A stretch of 64,000 bases of DNA from Bryum argenteum (Eukaryota > Streptophyta > Bryopsida > Bryales > Bryaceae), in the NCBI GenBank assembly GCA_037043015.1, contig CM073330.1, positions 3,311,263 to 3,375,262 of the forward strand, written 5' to 3'. The position numbers were made by a program, and so were the translations under genes. Under the pieces are notes generated by a model that was given only the letters and a program-made list of their open reading frames with translations, was not told where the DNA came from and did not search any database. Below, one piece after another: positions 25,760 through 36,652 of the stretch (the stretch's first letter is position 1; every line of letters starts with the position of its first letter).

Positions 25760-25941
25760 GGCTGGATGGAGAGCCGGCCCAAACTTTTTTAATATCAACC
25801 AATAGGATCCCTTAATTCTCTCAAATCTGGCACAAGTGCTTTATATTTGGGGCCGGCCAGAAGCACAACTCGTCCTACGTTTTGCTTTAGGTGGCAAGGA
25901 TTTGGTGTCAAACCATCTGGCCTCAAAAGAACAATTGGGAC

Positions 25942-26094
25942 CATTGTTGTCTTACCAAACAAAATTCCTATTTTTTTGTTAAACACAATTTAGATGAGAT
26001 GTACATTTGATAAATTGAAGACGTCTTGGATGTACATCTCATCTAAATTCTGTTTAACAAATGAATAGGAATTTTGTCTGATAAGACAACCTTG
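25942..26094. mobile_element. hAT MITE, 153 bp, related to the giant hAT
   Basis: The two ends, CATTGTTGTCTTACCAAACA and (complement) CAAGGTTGTCTTATCAGACA, pair along arms of about 70 bp, so the whole element folds back. An identical 8-bp ATTGGGAC flanks it at 25,934-25,941 and 26,095-26,102, as for hAT elements. The terminal bases closely match those of the giant element at 33,567-54,525 (CAGGGTTGTCTTATTAGACA). It codes for nothing. Confidence 0.9.
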
Positions 26095-26794
26095 ATTGGG
26101 ACTAGGTTTTTGGTAGCCAATTCCCCATCTAGGACTCGATGGTGCTCCATTGTTGAATCATCCAATGAAACCTCAATTGTCAATAACTTGAAGATTTTTA
26201 ATTTTTTTTTTAGAATTTTTAAAATATTTTAAAATTTATTTCTTTTGAATATTTATGTTCATACAGACTTTGCGGCATCTTGAGGTTTTATTCTTTATTA
26301 TTTTTTATTTGTTTTTTATTTTTTCATACAGACTTTGCGGCCTTCCCGTTTTTATTTTCTATGTTTGAAAAAAAATTATTAATTATTTTTGAAATTATCT
26401 ATAAATTATTTTTTTTCAATATAGAATTTCTTATTCTTCAAAGAAAAATAGAGAAGAGAAAATGAAAGAGATGAGAGTATTCGGTAATTGTCAATCAAGC
26501 TTTGAGAATCCAAGAACACATGAATTGCAAATCTCACCCCGAAATTTGGCTTTAGGGCTTTACAATTACTTGAGGCGGAAGTGCTTAAATGGAAATTTGG
26601 CCCTCAATTTAGACCCGAGGCTTTATATCACTTGAGGTTGAATAGAAGAATTTAAAGAATTTGGGGCCAAATTGAAGCCAAATCCGACCATCCTTCCATG
26701 TGACCCCAGATGTAATGTAAACTGGGCCTAATTAACTTGATTTCATTCTGTCCATCTTGCCTTGTTTGCACCTCTTTTTTCAGAGAATATGATA

Positions 26795-26896
26795 CTCCCT
26801 CCGTCCCATTCTTATTGTCCAATAGGTTCTCTCAAATCTACCTTGAGAGGTACATTTGAAAGAACCCACTGGTCAATAAGAATGGGACAGAGGGAG
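26795..26896. mobile_element. Stowaway MITE, 102 bp, second copy
   Basis: CTCCCTCCGTCCCATTCTTA at one end and its complement at the other, with TA at 26,793-26,794 and 26,897-26,898. It shares the inner word AATAGGTTCTCTCAAATCTA with the copy at 25,022 and has the same length. It lies about 160-260 bp upstream of the F-box reading frame. Confidence 0.93.
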
Positions 26897-27053
26897 TACT
26901 TCAAAATGTTACCGTTAATCCAAGAGCTGAGAGTTCAAATTTAGGATGGTTGTAAGTTTGTAACAGCAAGTGTTGAGCTGGAGAGTTCAGATATCTAGCT
27001 TAAACTTGAAATTGGAAAGCTTACACAAATGAAATGTGCCACTTCTAACCTAG

Positions 27054-28313
27054 ATGAAGTTACTCACATGTTTGCAGATGATAAGACCATCTCGAGCATC
27101 TGGCATGTGTCTTCGATTCCTGGCCCCCGTGAAGATCAAAACCAGGCCAGCAGAAGCGAAGAAAGCACGCAATCTCGACGAATTGCCACCTGAACTCAAG
27201 AAACGTGTTCTACATCGCCTTCCGTTCGAGAAAATCTGCCAACTTAAGTTACTCTCAAAAGAATGGACACGATTTATCGAGAGTGACGAGTTCAGTCATG
27301 GGTCGACGACGTCGACATCCAAGTTAACAGCGTGCTTTTTCTTCATAAAAAATGCAGTCTGGCAATGGGCAGGCTTCAATTCTTCAAGCGGTAAATGGCG
27401 GAGGTTACCTCCTCTCACATTCCTTCCTATCGATTGTGCCCCGGATCCAGATTTGTTCAAGCAGTTTCTCATTTGTGCCAAGAACGGACTCGTGTGCATG
27501 AATTTCTCGAAGTTACCACACGAGGAGCGGTTGATCGTCTTCAATCCGTTGACTCGACGCTGGAAGGACCTTCCACCGCTGCTGCATAGACGGAACCCTG
27601 TGCTCATGCACATGATAGTGGATGAAGCTACACATTCATACCAGATTCTTGTAGCAGGAAGCTCCTCGGCAAGTGACGAGCAACTGTCGAGAATCACGGA
27701 GGTTTACGCATCCAAAACAGAGCGGTGGACAAGAGTGGATAATTTGCCTGGACCAGCGTTTGCATTGAATGATTATCAATCTGGGGTGTTCCAAGATGGC
27801 AACATCTTTTGCATCGGCTTCATGGAGCTTGACGATCAAGTTGTGAAGGGCATTCTGGGGTTCAACATGGTGAAACGAGCATGGTCGACAAAGTGGACTA
27901 ATCATGGTTTGCCGAGCTCCCCCATTCTTCAACTGGTGGAAAACTATGGTGATTTGTATTTGTTTTCAGAGCGAGAATTCGGACGCATTATTGAGCATTG
28001 GGTGGATAGAGTTGAATGGAATCATGATGAAAATAATGAATCGTTTGAGCTTATCAATGTCATTAAGAAGAAAAAGGATGGCGGTCGGAGTCTCGAAGTG
28101 TATCCCGAATTTGCATTGGTTCCATCCACAGTAAGGCATTTGTGCATTTTTAACACCGTTGATCATACTGGAGAAATTTATGAGCTTGAGAATTTCGACA
28201 ATTGTGAGGCTTTACCGACCGTACCAAGACACGGGTTTGGTGGAGAGTTGGGTTTCTTCACTTTGAATTCTCTCTCGTTTGTGATAGAGCCTTCTTTTTG
28301 CATCCAAGTATAG
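27054..28313 (+). CDS. F-box protein with beta-propeller-like C terminus
   Basis: A likely substrate adaptor of an SCF ubiquitin ligase. The F-box is near residues 40-80: LDELPPELKKRVLHRLPFEK followed by ICQLKLLSKEWTRFI, which would bind SKP1. The remaining 320 residues have the spaced W/G repeats of plant F-box kelch or FBA-type proteins, for example SSGKWRRLPPL, FNPLTRRWKDLPPLLHR and SKTERWTRVDNLPG. A single open frame of 419 codons ends at TAG 28,311-28,313. The first ATG is 27,054. A second ATG at 27,078 (MIRPSRASG) follows CATGTTTGCAG, which looks like a splice acceptor, so a 5' UTR intron and the later start are plausible. It looks intact. The target protein is unknown. Confidence 0.88.
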   Translation: MKLLTCLQMIRPSRASGMCLRFLAPVKIKTRPAEAKKARNLDELPPELKKRVLHRLPFEKICQLKLLSKEWTRFIESDEFSHGSTTSTSKLTACFFFIKNAVWQWAGFNSSSGKWRRLPPLTFLPIDCAPDPDLFKQFLICAKNGLVCMNFSKLPHEERLIVFNPLTRRWKDLPPLLHRRNPVLMHMIVDEATHSYQILVAGSSSASDEQLSRITEVYASKTERWTRVDNLPGPAFALNDYQSGVFQDGNIFCIGFMELDDQVVKGILGFNMVKRAWSTKWTNHGLPSSPILQLVENYGDLYLFSEREFGRIIEHWVDRVEWNHDENNESFELINVIKKKKDGGRSLEVYPEFALVPSTVRHLCIFNTVDHTGEIYELENFDNCEALPTVPRHGFGGELGFFTLNSLSFVIEPSFCIQV

Positions 28314-28389
28314 CATAGCAAGCCCAGTATAGCATAGCAAGGACTGGTAAAGCTTGTTGAAAATCCTCAATGTTTTGATTACAGTTTGT

Positions 28390-29003
28390 CAAGAAACAAT
28401 AATTCTTGACTAGTTAGGTATGCCTAGTATTATCTTAGCACGTGACTTGAGGTATAGAAAGAGAAAAATGAGAGTCTTGGTCAGAATGCATGCTTCTTGT
28501 TACTTGAGTACTAGTTGTTCTAAAATTGTAGTGTTCAAGTGCTCCAAGAGGGGTTAGTAGTCCTAGGTCATTGTTGCTATGTCACTAGTAGAAAATGGCA
28601 CTAAAAGTGACGGCCGTAATCAATTGACCGTAATGACACATAGTGCATATTTTAATTGTGATTCTAATGACATCATAATAAATTATTATATTTGTCACTT
28701 CTTCTTATATTTTTTTTACGAATCTATTAGGGTGTGGTATATTCATTACAACCCAAAATAACTAAGAAAAAGTGACACATATAATAATTAATTTTGATGT
28801 TATTAGAAGCACAATTAAAAATTGACACTTTGTGTCATTACGGTCAAGCCATTACGGCCGTCATTTTTAATGCCATTTTCTATTAGTGTGTTCCTTCGGC
28901 ATATCATCTTGTTCATTAGGGTATTCTTAGTATTATCTTAGCAAGTGACTTTTAGGTATAGAAAGAGAAAAATGATAGTCTTAGTCAGAATCTCTGCTTC
29001 TTG
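28390..29003. repeat. Direct duplication downstream of the F-box gene
   Basis: About 85 bp occur twice, at 28,420-28,502 and 28,928-29,003. The shared words are TATTATCTTAGCA.GTGACTT and GGTATAGAAAGAGAAAAATG. The second copy runs straight into a TA-flanked MITE. A sequence like the part between them (AAGAGGGGTTAGTAGTCCTA) is also found at about 59,078. Confidence 0.7.
28583..28888. mobile_element. CACTA-type MITE, 306 bp
   Basis: It starts CACTAGTAGAAAATGGCACT and ends with the complement of CACTAATAGAAAATGGCATT. The arms pair for about 60 bp and include ACGGCCGTAAT and GACCGTAATGACACA. An identical 3-bp TGT flanks it at 28,580-28,582 and 28,889-28,891. It has no ORF, so it would depend on a CACTA transposase elsewhere. 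Confidence 0.92.
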
Positions 29004-29006
29004 TTA

Positions 29007-29172
29007 CAGTGGTGCTTGGATTAAATAAACGTTTTCGGACAAACAAAAACATTGATCTTATCCAAGCGTTGACCATAACAAAACAATGCTTCTTTGCATA
29101 ATAAAGGGACATGGATAGCGTTCTTAACTGAATGTTGATCTTAACGAGGTTGATCTTATCCAGGTACCACTC
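29007..29172. mobile_element. TA-flanked MITE, 166 bp (left copy)
   Basis: Inverted ends CAGTGGTGCTTGGATTA and GAGTGGTACCTGGATAAGAT with TA on both sides (29,005-29,006 and 29,173-29,174). It carries inner copies of GATCTTATCCA. TA targets point to a Tc1/mariner-type element. An inverted copy lies at 59,306-59,470. Confidence 0.85.
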
Positions 29173-32100
29173 TACTTGAATAGTTGTTCTTAAAGGTTGT
29201 AGTTGTTAGCCTCGGTTAGAGCGGATGGAATGCTTTACGAGTTCATCCAGAGCAGCGGAATAGTTTCTTAGGGCAGCAGTGACGGAATGAGACTGAGGGC
29301 AGCTCCGTTCTCGAGAGAAGGGCTTCTACTAAATACCACGGTGTCGTTAGAGTCGGGGACGAGAAGTTCTTGCTTTCTTTTTGTAAAATCTTTGGAAAAA
29401 TATAGATATCGAGGATGGTGGTAAGGAAGACTATGCTGTGCTAAGGAGGTGTTGGAGGTGGTTTGGTAACTCGGAGCAAAAAAGATTGTCGAGGTATGGC
29501 GTAGACGTCCGGAATCCCAGCTGCAATTTTCTGATACCGTGGAAAATGCTGTGAGGACAAAGACACAGAGTGGATGTCGAGAGGTTAGGTTTTCGGCCAT
29601 GACCATTAAGCAATCACAACAAGCAAACAGAGAGAGAGGAGAGAGAGAGAACTTCGATGGGAGAGAGAGAGTGATTGGCTCTTGGCCTTTACATTCATGC
29701 CACAAAATCTAAGTACATTGAAGTATTGATTGAGCTAGCCCGAAAGTGTAATTCTATTGTAACTACTACGGAGTGTCTCTTCTCTTGTTTTCTACTGCTT
29801 ATATTCTACGTCGCACCGTGGAGGTCCTGGAAATCGGGCGGTGCCCTTATCCGAAGTGGTGTGGTGTTCTCCGTCAGCAGCTATTGCCTCCGCCTTGGTC
29901 ACCATGGTGCCTTGTTTGGTGGCTATGGCTGTCGTAACGTGCTTTCCTGATTCGTGCCCGGATAAACCTTTTTCGTGGTAAAAGAGGTTTCCCAAACAAG
30001 AACCCGAGTATTCGTCCACGGAGATCCTGTGAAGTGCAAGGACAACAATTTCCACCAGTTAGCCAACCCGGATTTGCGCTATCCGGGTAGTTTTAGACCC
30101 CCCCCTGTACCCTGTATCCTGGCCTGGAAAAGCTTACCCGGACAGGAGAAGGGAGGGGATTTAGTTTTTATGGTTTAGCTTAGCCTCTGTATTCACCTCA
30201 GAGGGGTTTTCCCCGGATTTAGCTAAGTGGGGGGATTAGACCACTTTTCCCGTTGATTAACGTGACCGGAAAGGTCACCGAGTCTCTCTCTCCTTACCCT
30301 GTTAGGAACTTCCCATATACCTCCCTCTACGCCCGGACTCTAGACCCACGCGCATGTCACAAAGGTTGGTATCCGGTTCTCCTATGGTCCGGTTATCACA
30401 ACTCGATATCTGGGTTAGTAGATCCCGGGTTACTGAACTGGAGTGGCGCGACTGACCCGGAGTTCACCACTATCACCTATACACCAACCTGCCTACCCGG
30501 ACTTCAGCAATCCAGGGGGACTCAACCAAGTGCAGTCTCGGGAGTCGGTTAAACGGCAGGAATCCCTTCCTGGCCGCCATAATCCTAGATGCTGCACGGA
30601 TAGACTGAATCGGTGCCCTAAGCGAGAGGTGCCGTTCGTTGGCCGCCCTCCTCTCATGTTAGCTTCTCTACTCCCCTAACTACTCTCCGTTCAAGGACGG
30701 AACCGCTCTCTCTTGCCCGGACAGCAAGGGCCTCCTGGACTCCGCAATGACCCCGACACCGCATGCAAGACAGGAAACAGGGAGGGATACACACGCTCAC
30801 ACCCACACACACACACCCACACATACATACACAAGGAGAATGGAAGAAAGGGCGTACTTGCAGCTGAATTAGGGTATTACAAAGGCACAAAAAGACCCCG
30901 AGGGGGTATCCTCCCCTCGGCTAAGTAGCAGATCCTCCCTGGATCCCAGAAGAGGACAAAATCCCACGCCAGGGAATCTTTCTAAATCTATCCCTTGTCA
31001 GCCTAGCGCCGTCATTCCCCTACTCGCAATAAAGACACTAAGATCTAACCTAACCCCCGTTAGATGCATCCGCCAGCAACCATATCAGCCCTAGTCCTTC
31101 CTGTTACGCTCACCCGACCTCGCAGCCTCGGCAGTCTCGGAGGCGGCGACCTCCTGGACTCCCAACCCGGGTTGGGAAGTGACCTCCTCCTCCTCGTTAG
31201 CTGTCTCCTGGAGCATTGGGGCGGTCCCTTCGCTCCCTAGGATCTCAGTATCCCCTGAGGGCATCGGGGCTGAGGTGTCCGGGAGTGCCTCCCAGATCTC
31301 CGGGACCTCAACCAAGTCCTTGGGGATGAGGGGGACGATCTCCGCGGTCAGCGCCTTCTCGGGTAGGACCTCGCGGTCAGAGGGCTCCGGCGGAATGGTT
31401 GAACCCGGACAGGGAGGTGTCCGCGGCTCCTCTGTCCCCAATCCGGGTTGCCGGGTATCGGCCTCCCCTTCCTGTCCTGGTTGGATCGTGGCCTCTAGGG
31501 CAAGAATAGGACTCCTGCCCTCGGGGTCCACAGTCCGGTCCGGTGGAATGGGAGAGGGACTCCTTACCCGGGTATCCTCCTCTGTTATCCGGGAAGCCTC
31601 TTCTTCCACCGGGGTTATGCCTTCCTGGCTTGCCTCCGTACTCTCCGGAATGTGCTTGCAGACGGAGTGCAAGGCCCCTGTCTCCCTCGTGGTCTTCTCC
31701 GGGCTCGGGTTTGTTGGCAGGATTGGCTCCTCCATAGCCACGGGGTCGGTGGGCTCTTCATCCTCGATTCTGGCCTCCTCGGTTACTTCGGGGTTGCCCT
31801 GGATGGGGGTATCCTCTACTACTGCAAGGGGAGGTGCCTCCCCGGGAAAAGTCCGGGCCATCTCCCCGATGAGGTCTCTCACCTCCTGGAGAGCCCCTTC
31901 CATCCTTTCCGCAGCCTTCTTCATGTACGCCGCCATCCGGGTTGGGAGGTCCGATCCTGAGGCCTGGAATTGGGCGTCGAGCAGCTGGGCCTTCAGCTGT
32001 GCCTCTCCGGGTGCATACAGGAACCTCCTGAGCCCAAAAAGATGCTGCCGAGCGTACCCCTGCTGCTTGGTCAGCTCCTCCTCCAGCTGCTTAATTTCCC

Positions 32101-33761
32101 GGGCTTGGCGCAGGATGATGAGGGATCCCTCACTGATACTTGCCCGGGCTGCAGCATTTTCGCGGACTAAATCCCTCACCATGTCGGGGTACCACTCCAC
32201 TTGGCCGGTTCGGAGTGCCACTGATATACCGCACATGGCCTTGTGCATCTGGAGGTGCTCCTGCGTGCATACATACAGGGCATGCGCAATTGGCTGCAGA
32301 GGGTGCTCCTCTGTTATCCGGAATGGGGGTACAGGGAGGCTGGGATCGAACTCCGGCCTCCGCGGGGTGAAGTCGTCCCACCCTGGCAACCGGGCTGCGT
32401 TGGAGGGTGTCGCCTCTGCGTGTACCCGGTTAGCGTGGGCAGGCGGATGCGGTGCGGTGGCCTCCCCGTCCTCTGACTCAGAGGACTCCTCTAGCACCTT
32501 CTTCCCCTTCCTCCGGATTTCTCTCTCCCGGGAGATGAGGTCCGCTGAACTGCTGGGATTGCTCGGATAACCGGTTCGAGGGGTTCGGCCCGGGCAGCAG
32601 GAGAGGCGGCCGGGGTTGGTGAAGTGTCCGCCCTCAGCTTTGTGAGCTTCCTCCGGATCCGTGGGCGAGGACTCTCGGCGGGGAGGTCCGCCTTCCTCTT
32701 CTTCGCATATTGCGGGTCTCTCCACTCTATTCCTCCCGTGGCTGTAGGCTGTCCGGGGTCCTCTGCCGGGCTATCTGCCAGGAGAAGTACCTCAGTAGGG
32801 ATGTTCCCCACTGGCACTTCTCGAGTCGGGGTCTGCACTTCCGGAGTAGGGCCTCCTTGCTGTAGAGCTTCCACAGCCTCGGTCTCTCCTGGCGGGGCCG
32901 AGGTTTCCACCCCCTGTTCTCCGGGCAAGGAGGAAGGCTCGTTCTCCACGAACCTCAGGACTCGTCCTGACTTCCTCCGGTGCAGGACGGGAGCCTCCTC
33001 TCCCTCACTATCATTTCCCTGCACCGGCCGGAGGGGTGGTGGCGAGACGACTACGGGGGCCGGAGGGGTCGCCATGGTGACCGAAGAGTCCTCCTCCGGT
33101 CCGGGCAAAGGTGGACCCGGATGGCTCGGTCCGGTGGCAGCTACACTCCGGGTCGCCATCCGGTGAGTGGTGGCTGGCCGGGGTGGAGTGCCTCCCTCCG
33201 GGAGGGGTAGCGGAGCGGCTTCCCTTTGTCTGGGGGTGGCCAATCCTCCAGTGCTGGATCCTGGAGCTCCACCCTCTCCTGCTTGAGATGCTGATTCTCT
33301 CCGTCGAGGCCTCTGCTTCCCTGGACCCGGTGGTCCTGGTGTAGCTGGTGGCGGAGGCGGTGGAAGTGCTCCGGCTCCGGGGTCAGCCACCCTGGGGAGG
33401 AACTTGGCTGCAGTGGGGACTCCGACTCCGGGAATCTCCTCCCCTGGAAACATGTCCCTCCTCTTCTCCATGAGCATTCGGAGGTGCGTGATTTCCCCCG
33501 GATGAAGGCATTCGTATTGTGCGTACAAATGGTACATGTACGGTGCCAGGGGGCACCCCTTTGCGCCAGGGTTGTCTTGCTAGACACAGACGGACGTCAG
33601 ACAGACACGACATGTCAGACAGACATTGAGCCTCAGAATGTCTAATAGAATCTACAGAATCTTTTTTTTACCCTGGATTTACCCTGTCCACGTTGCATCC
33701 TACGTGGCTGCCACGTGGCATGTACAGCTCAGCAATACGGTTCGCGACCGCGCCACGTAGG

Positions 33762-33996
33762 ACTGGACCGGCGGTCGTGTCATCTAGACCGGCGGTCGCC
33801 ATGGCCGGACCGGTGGTCGACTTGGCTGGACCGGCGGTCGCCTTAGCGACCGACGATCGCCATGAGCGACCGACGATCGCCCATGAGCGACCGATGATCG
33901 CCCATGGCGACCGGCGGTCTCGCTGGACCGGCGGTCGCCTATTCTGGCCCCTGGACCGGCGGTCGCCTATTCTGGCCCCTGGACCGGTGGTCGCCT
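33762..33996. repeat. GGACCGGCGGTCGCC cluster 1 (left subterminal)
   Basis: About seven copies of GACCGGCGGTCGCC interspersed with GCGACCGACGATCGCC variants, starting about 195 bp inside the left end of the giant hAT. No gene starts beside it; it lies 3' of the kinase-like gene. Confidence 0.9.
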
Positions 33997-34400
33997 AGGC
34001 TGGCCTTGCATTGGAGGCTTCCCCCGAGTAGAATAAGTCAATTTTTTTATCCCACATTATCCAAAATTCTTCCTTTCACGTTTTTAAACGTAGATGAAGC
34101 ATTAAGAATTCAAGATGAAACAAATTACAACAACCCACAAACCCCTGAAGGAAAGGCTAACATCTACCATGAGGTTTGAAACTCATGTAACACAAAATGT
34201 GGTGACATACATACGTGACTAGTGTAAAAAGGGAACATAATTATAAGAGTTGCAAAAATCTATTAGATTTGGAACAATATGTCAAGAAGTAGATTGTATA
34301 TATTGCAAGTATGAAATGTGAATTACATGGCTAAATGAGCACTCAATGACGTGAGATGGTCATCCAAAGGAGTCTATGAATTGCAAGAAGATATACGATA

Positions 34401-35986
34401 TTATAAACTAATAATCGTGTCCTCTCTAAATACAAGCTCCGGTGGAAGCATATGATATGGTTTCGCCATCAAGTCATTCACCACCTCCGAACAGGTCATT
34501 CTCTCATTTAATTCATGCCTGGTCATTGAGAACACCTTCGTTAGGAATGAATCTCGCACCGTCGAATTCGGTAATAATTCTTCGTCGAATTCGTTATACA
34601 CACCAATCACCGGATGAGCTTGCCAACCGCATACGAATGGATGCTACCGTGGTTGGATGTCGAAGTTCTGGACGTTCAAATTTGTATCTGAACCTTCAGT
34701 CCATAAGTATAGAACAACTCGGGCGCCACCCACCATCGACGTGTCATATCTTCTTTCTTTTTTTTTCCGTCTTGGTATCCGTAACGTGAAGGGTCGTTGT
34801 TCTACTATACGAGATGCCATCCCCCGATCCACACACTCCAATACAAATCTTGGTTCCTCCGAAAGTTGGGAAATGCAATAGTATGTTCGAGGGGATAGGT
34901 CGTTGTGAAGAACTCCGTCTTATGCACGAGATTCATGATGTACACTAAACCCCAAGCTAATTTCATCCTGTCTTTGACGGAAAAGGGTAATTCTGAAAGC
35001 CTCCTTTTGAGTGAGACTCGGAACTTCCTTCACTTTCGACCCGGTGAAGATGTTTGTCGCCGAACTTCTCATCCAACTTCAACATCTCGTGTAGTGATCC
35101 CCCATTCCACCAATATGAGTAAGCTTGAATGTCCTTGTATGCAACGCCCAAAACTTGATAATTCTGGATGATTCAAAGGACATACAAGAGCTTGCGCAGC
35201 AGTCTCTATCCTCCTCTTACAAGATTCATATTCTTGGAAAGCTTTGCTTTAAACTCGACATTTTCTCGAACGTGGTCTACTCCAAGTATCTTCGCCTTCC
35301 GCACTAGTCCATGGCCTCCCTCCATATTGCGGCCTGATAGAGCTTCTATCGTAGCGTCTTGAGGAATCCACACCACCCCCGACCATGTGTCTCGTTCAAA
35401 TGTGGCGAGCAAAGCGGTTTTTTCCCATGACTTCCCTCGGGTTTTATTCTTGCTAAGCTTTTGGATTGTGTGTATCCACCAATCCATCTTGCGTTTGAAC
35501 TGGTCCTCTTCTTGTGTTAGACGCCTCGTTCCAAATCGCTTCTTCCACAACTCCTTTACATTGAAGATGCATTGTTCAACTGTATTATCCATCCACAACC
35601 CGTATTGCGAATAATAATCCACATCTTGGTATTTCTCCGTTTCCTCCATGGCCTTCAAAATTACTGCCGCCAATTTCTTCTTCAGTCTCTCTTTGCCCAT
35701 GCTAACATTCCTGAGGTAGTTGTGCTCTAGGAATTGAGCCTCCGTTTCAGGACTCATACCAATCCATGCATGCTTTTTCCGCAAACTTAGTATAATCTGT
35801 TGTTGGGAATCCGGGTCTGTCTTCTTTTGGGTGTCTCCTCTTCCTCTTATGGCCTCCACTTCCACTAGGTTGTTCCCCTCCAACGTCTGGTGCAAATGTT
35901 TCGGGGGCATCCAGATCCCATGCTTGTTGTCCCTTCCCGTGCTTTTTGGATTTAGTCATCGTCGAAAATCTTGAAAAAACCGGCAA
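34401..35986 (-). pseudogene. Protein-kinase-like gene, decayed cargo
   Basis: On the minus strand from about 35,959 (MTKSKKHGKG; a further ATG is at 35,986) runs a charged N-terminal region of some 200 residues, then a kinase-like domain broken over three frames. Visible kinase landmarks are a glycine-loop-like GGHGLVRK and AKLSK lysine (about 35,235-35,275), IKFWALHTRT and YSYWWNGGSLHEM (about 35,090-35,160), LAWGLVYIMNLVHKTEF (about 34,920-34,960), an ILLHFP catalytic-loop tail and an IGVC.WGMASR DFG-like site (about 34,800-34,860). It ends with a helical C lobe, HELNERMTCSEVVNDLMAKP (about 34,450-34,510). The whole gene is on one strand and reads away from cluster 2. Several frame changes show it is no longer functional. 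The kinase family is uncertain; it is not one of the common plant receptor kinases. Confidence 0.6.
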
Positions 35987-36132
35987 AAAATCTCCCCACT
36001 ATCAATGTGCACCAAACCCCAAAAACTCCTCGAGACGACCTGGCAAAGTCGCATCATTAAGACGAGCAAGGACACAGGGCGGAAGAGAATTGATGGCGGT
36101 TTGGGAAAAGTAATAACAAACCCGCGTTGGGG

Positions 36133-36140
36133 TTTATATA
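36133..36140 (-). promoter_or_regulatory. TATA box of the kinase-like gene
   Basis: TATATAAA on the minus strand, about 175 bp upstream of the ATG at 35,959 and directly beside GGACCGGCGGTCGCC cluster 2. Confidence 0.5.
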
Positions 36141-36147
36141 TCCTTGA

Positions 36148-36513
36148 GACCGGCGGTCGCCCCTACGATCGCCAGCACCGGCGGTCGCCCCAGTCCCACA
36201 TTGTCGCGACAAAAAGCACCGGCCGGTCGCCCTACGTCCCATGATCGCGGCAATTTGGACCGGGCGGTTGCCTGCGTCCCATTGCCGCGAAACAATTGGA
36301 CCGGCGATCGCCCTCGTCCCATTGTCGCGCGAACAATTGGACCGGCGGTCGCCCTACGCCCATTGCCGCGAATAAACAGTACATCGGGCGATCGCCGCCT
36401 CCTCATTGTCGCGATTAGCCGCACCGCGTGATCGCTCTCACCGGACCGGGCGGTCGCCACGCAACGCGATACCTCTATCTGGACCGCGGTCGCCGCTGAT
36501 TTCTGGTCGCCCC
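36148..36513. repeat. GGACCGGCGGTCGCC cluster 2 (between divergent genes)
   Basis: About ten copies of GACCGGCGGTCGCCC and close variants, each followed by CCCATTGTCGCG or CCCATTGCCGCG words. It lies between the kinase-like gene (-) and the first WCHI gene (+), with a TATA box on each side, so it has the shape of a two-way promoter. Confidence 0.9.
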
Positions 36514-36516
36514 GCG

Positions 36517-36524
36517 TATATATT
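36517..36524 (+). promoter_or_regulatory. TATA box of WCHI gene 1
   Basis: TATATATT at the right edge of cluster 2, about 130 bp before the ATG at 36,653. Confidence 0.45.
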
Positions 36525-36652
36525 CCCGATCATACCTAAACTTGTTATTTGGGTTCTATGGCCTAGCGCGTTGTCTTACATCCATTGAATTGGGCCGCAT
36601 GCTTTCGTGCGGGGTAGGTAATAACTATTTGCCATTTTTGGCTATTTCATCC

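Noticed and set aside
29268-29705. Minus-strand frame of 145 codons just outside the LTR-type element.
   Set aside because: No recognisable domain, no splice or promoter support, and a GA-rich tract inflates the frame.
31179-32570. Long plus-strand frame (463 codons) opposite the Pro/Glu-rich minus frame.
   Set aside because: Ser/Gly/Cys-rich shadow of the opposite strand, caused by high GC and a lack of stops; the minus strand has the coiled-coil and acidic pattern of a real protein.
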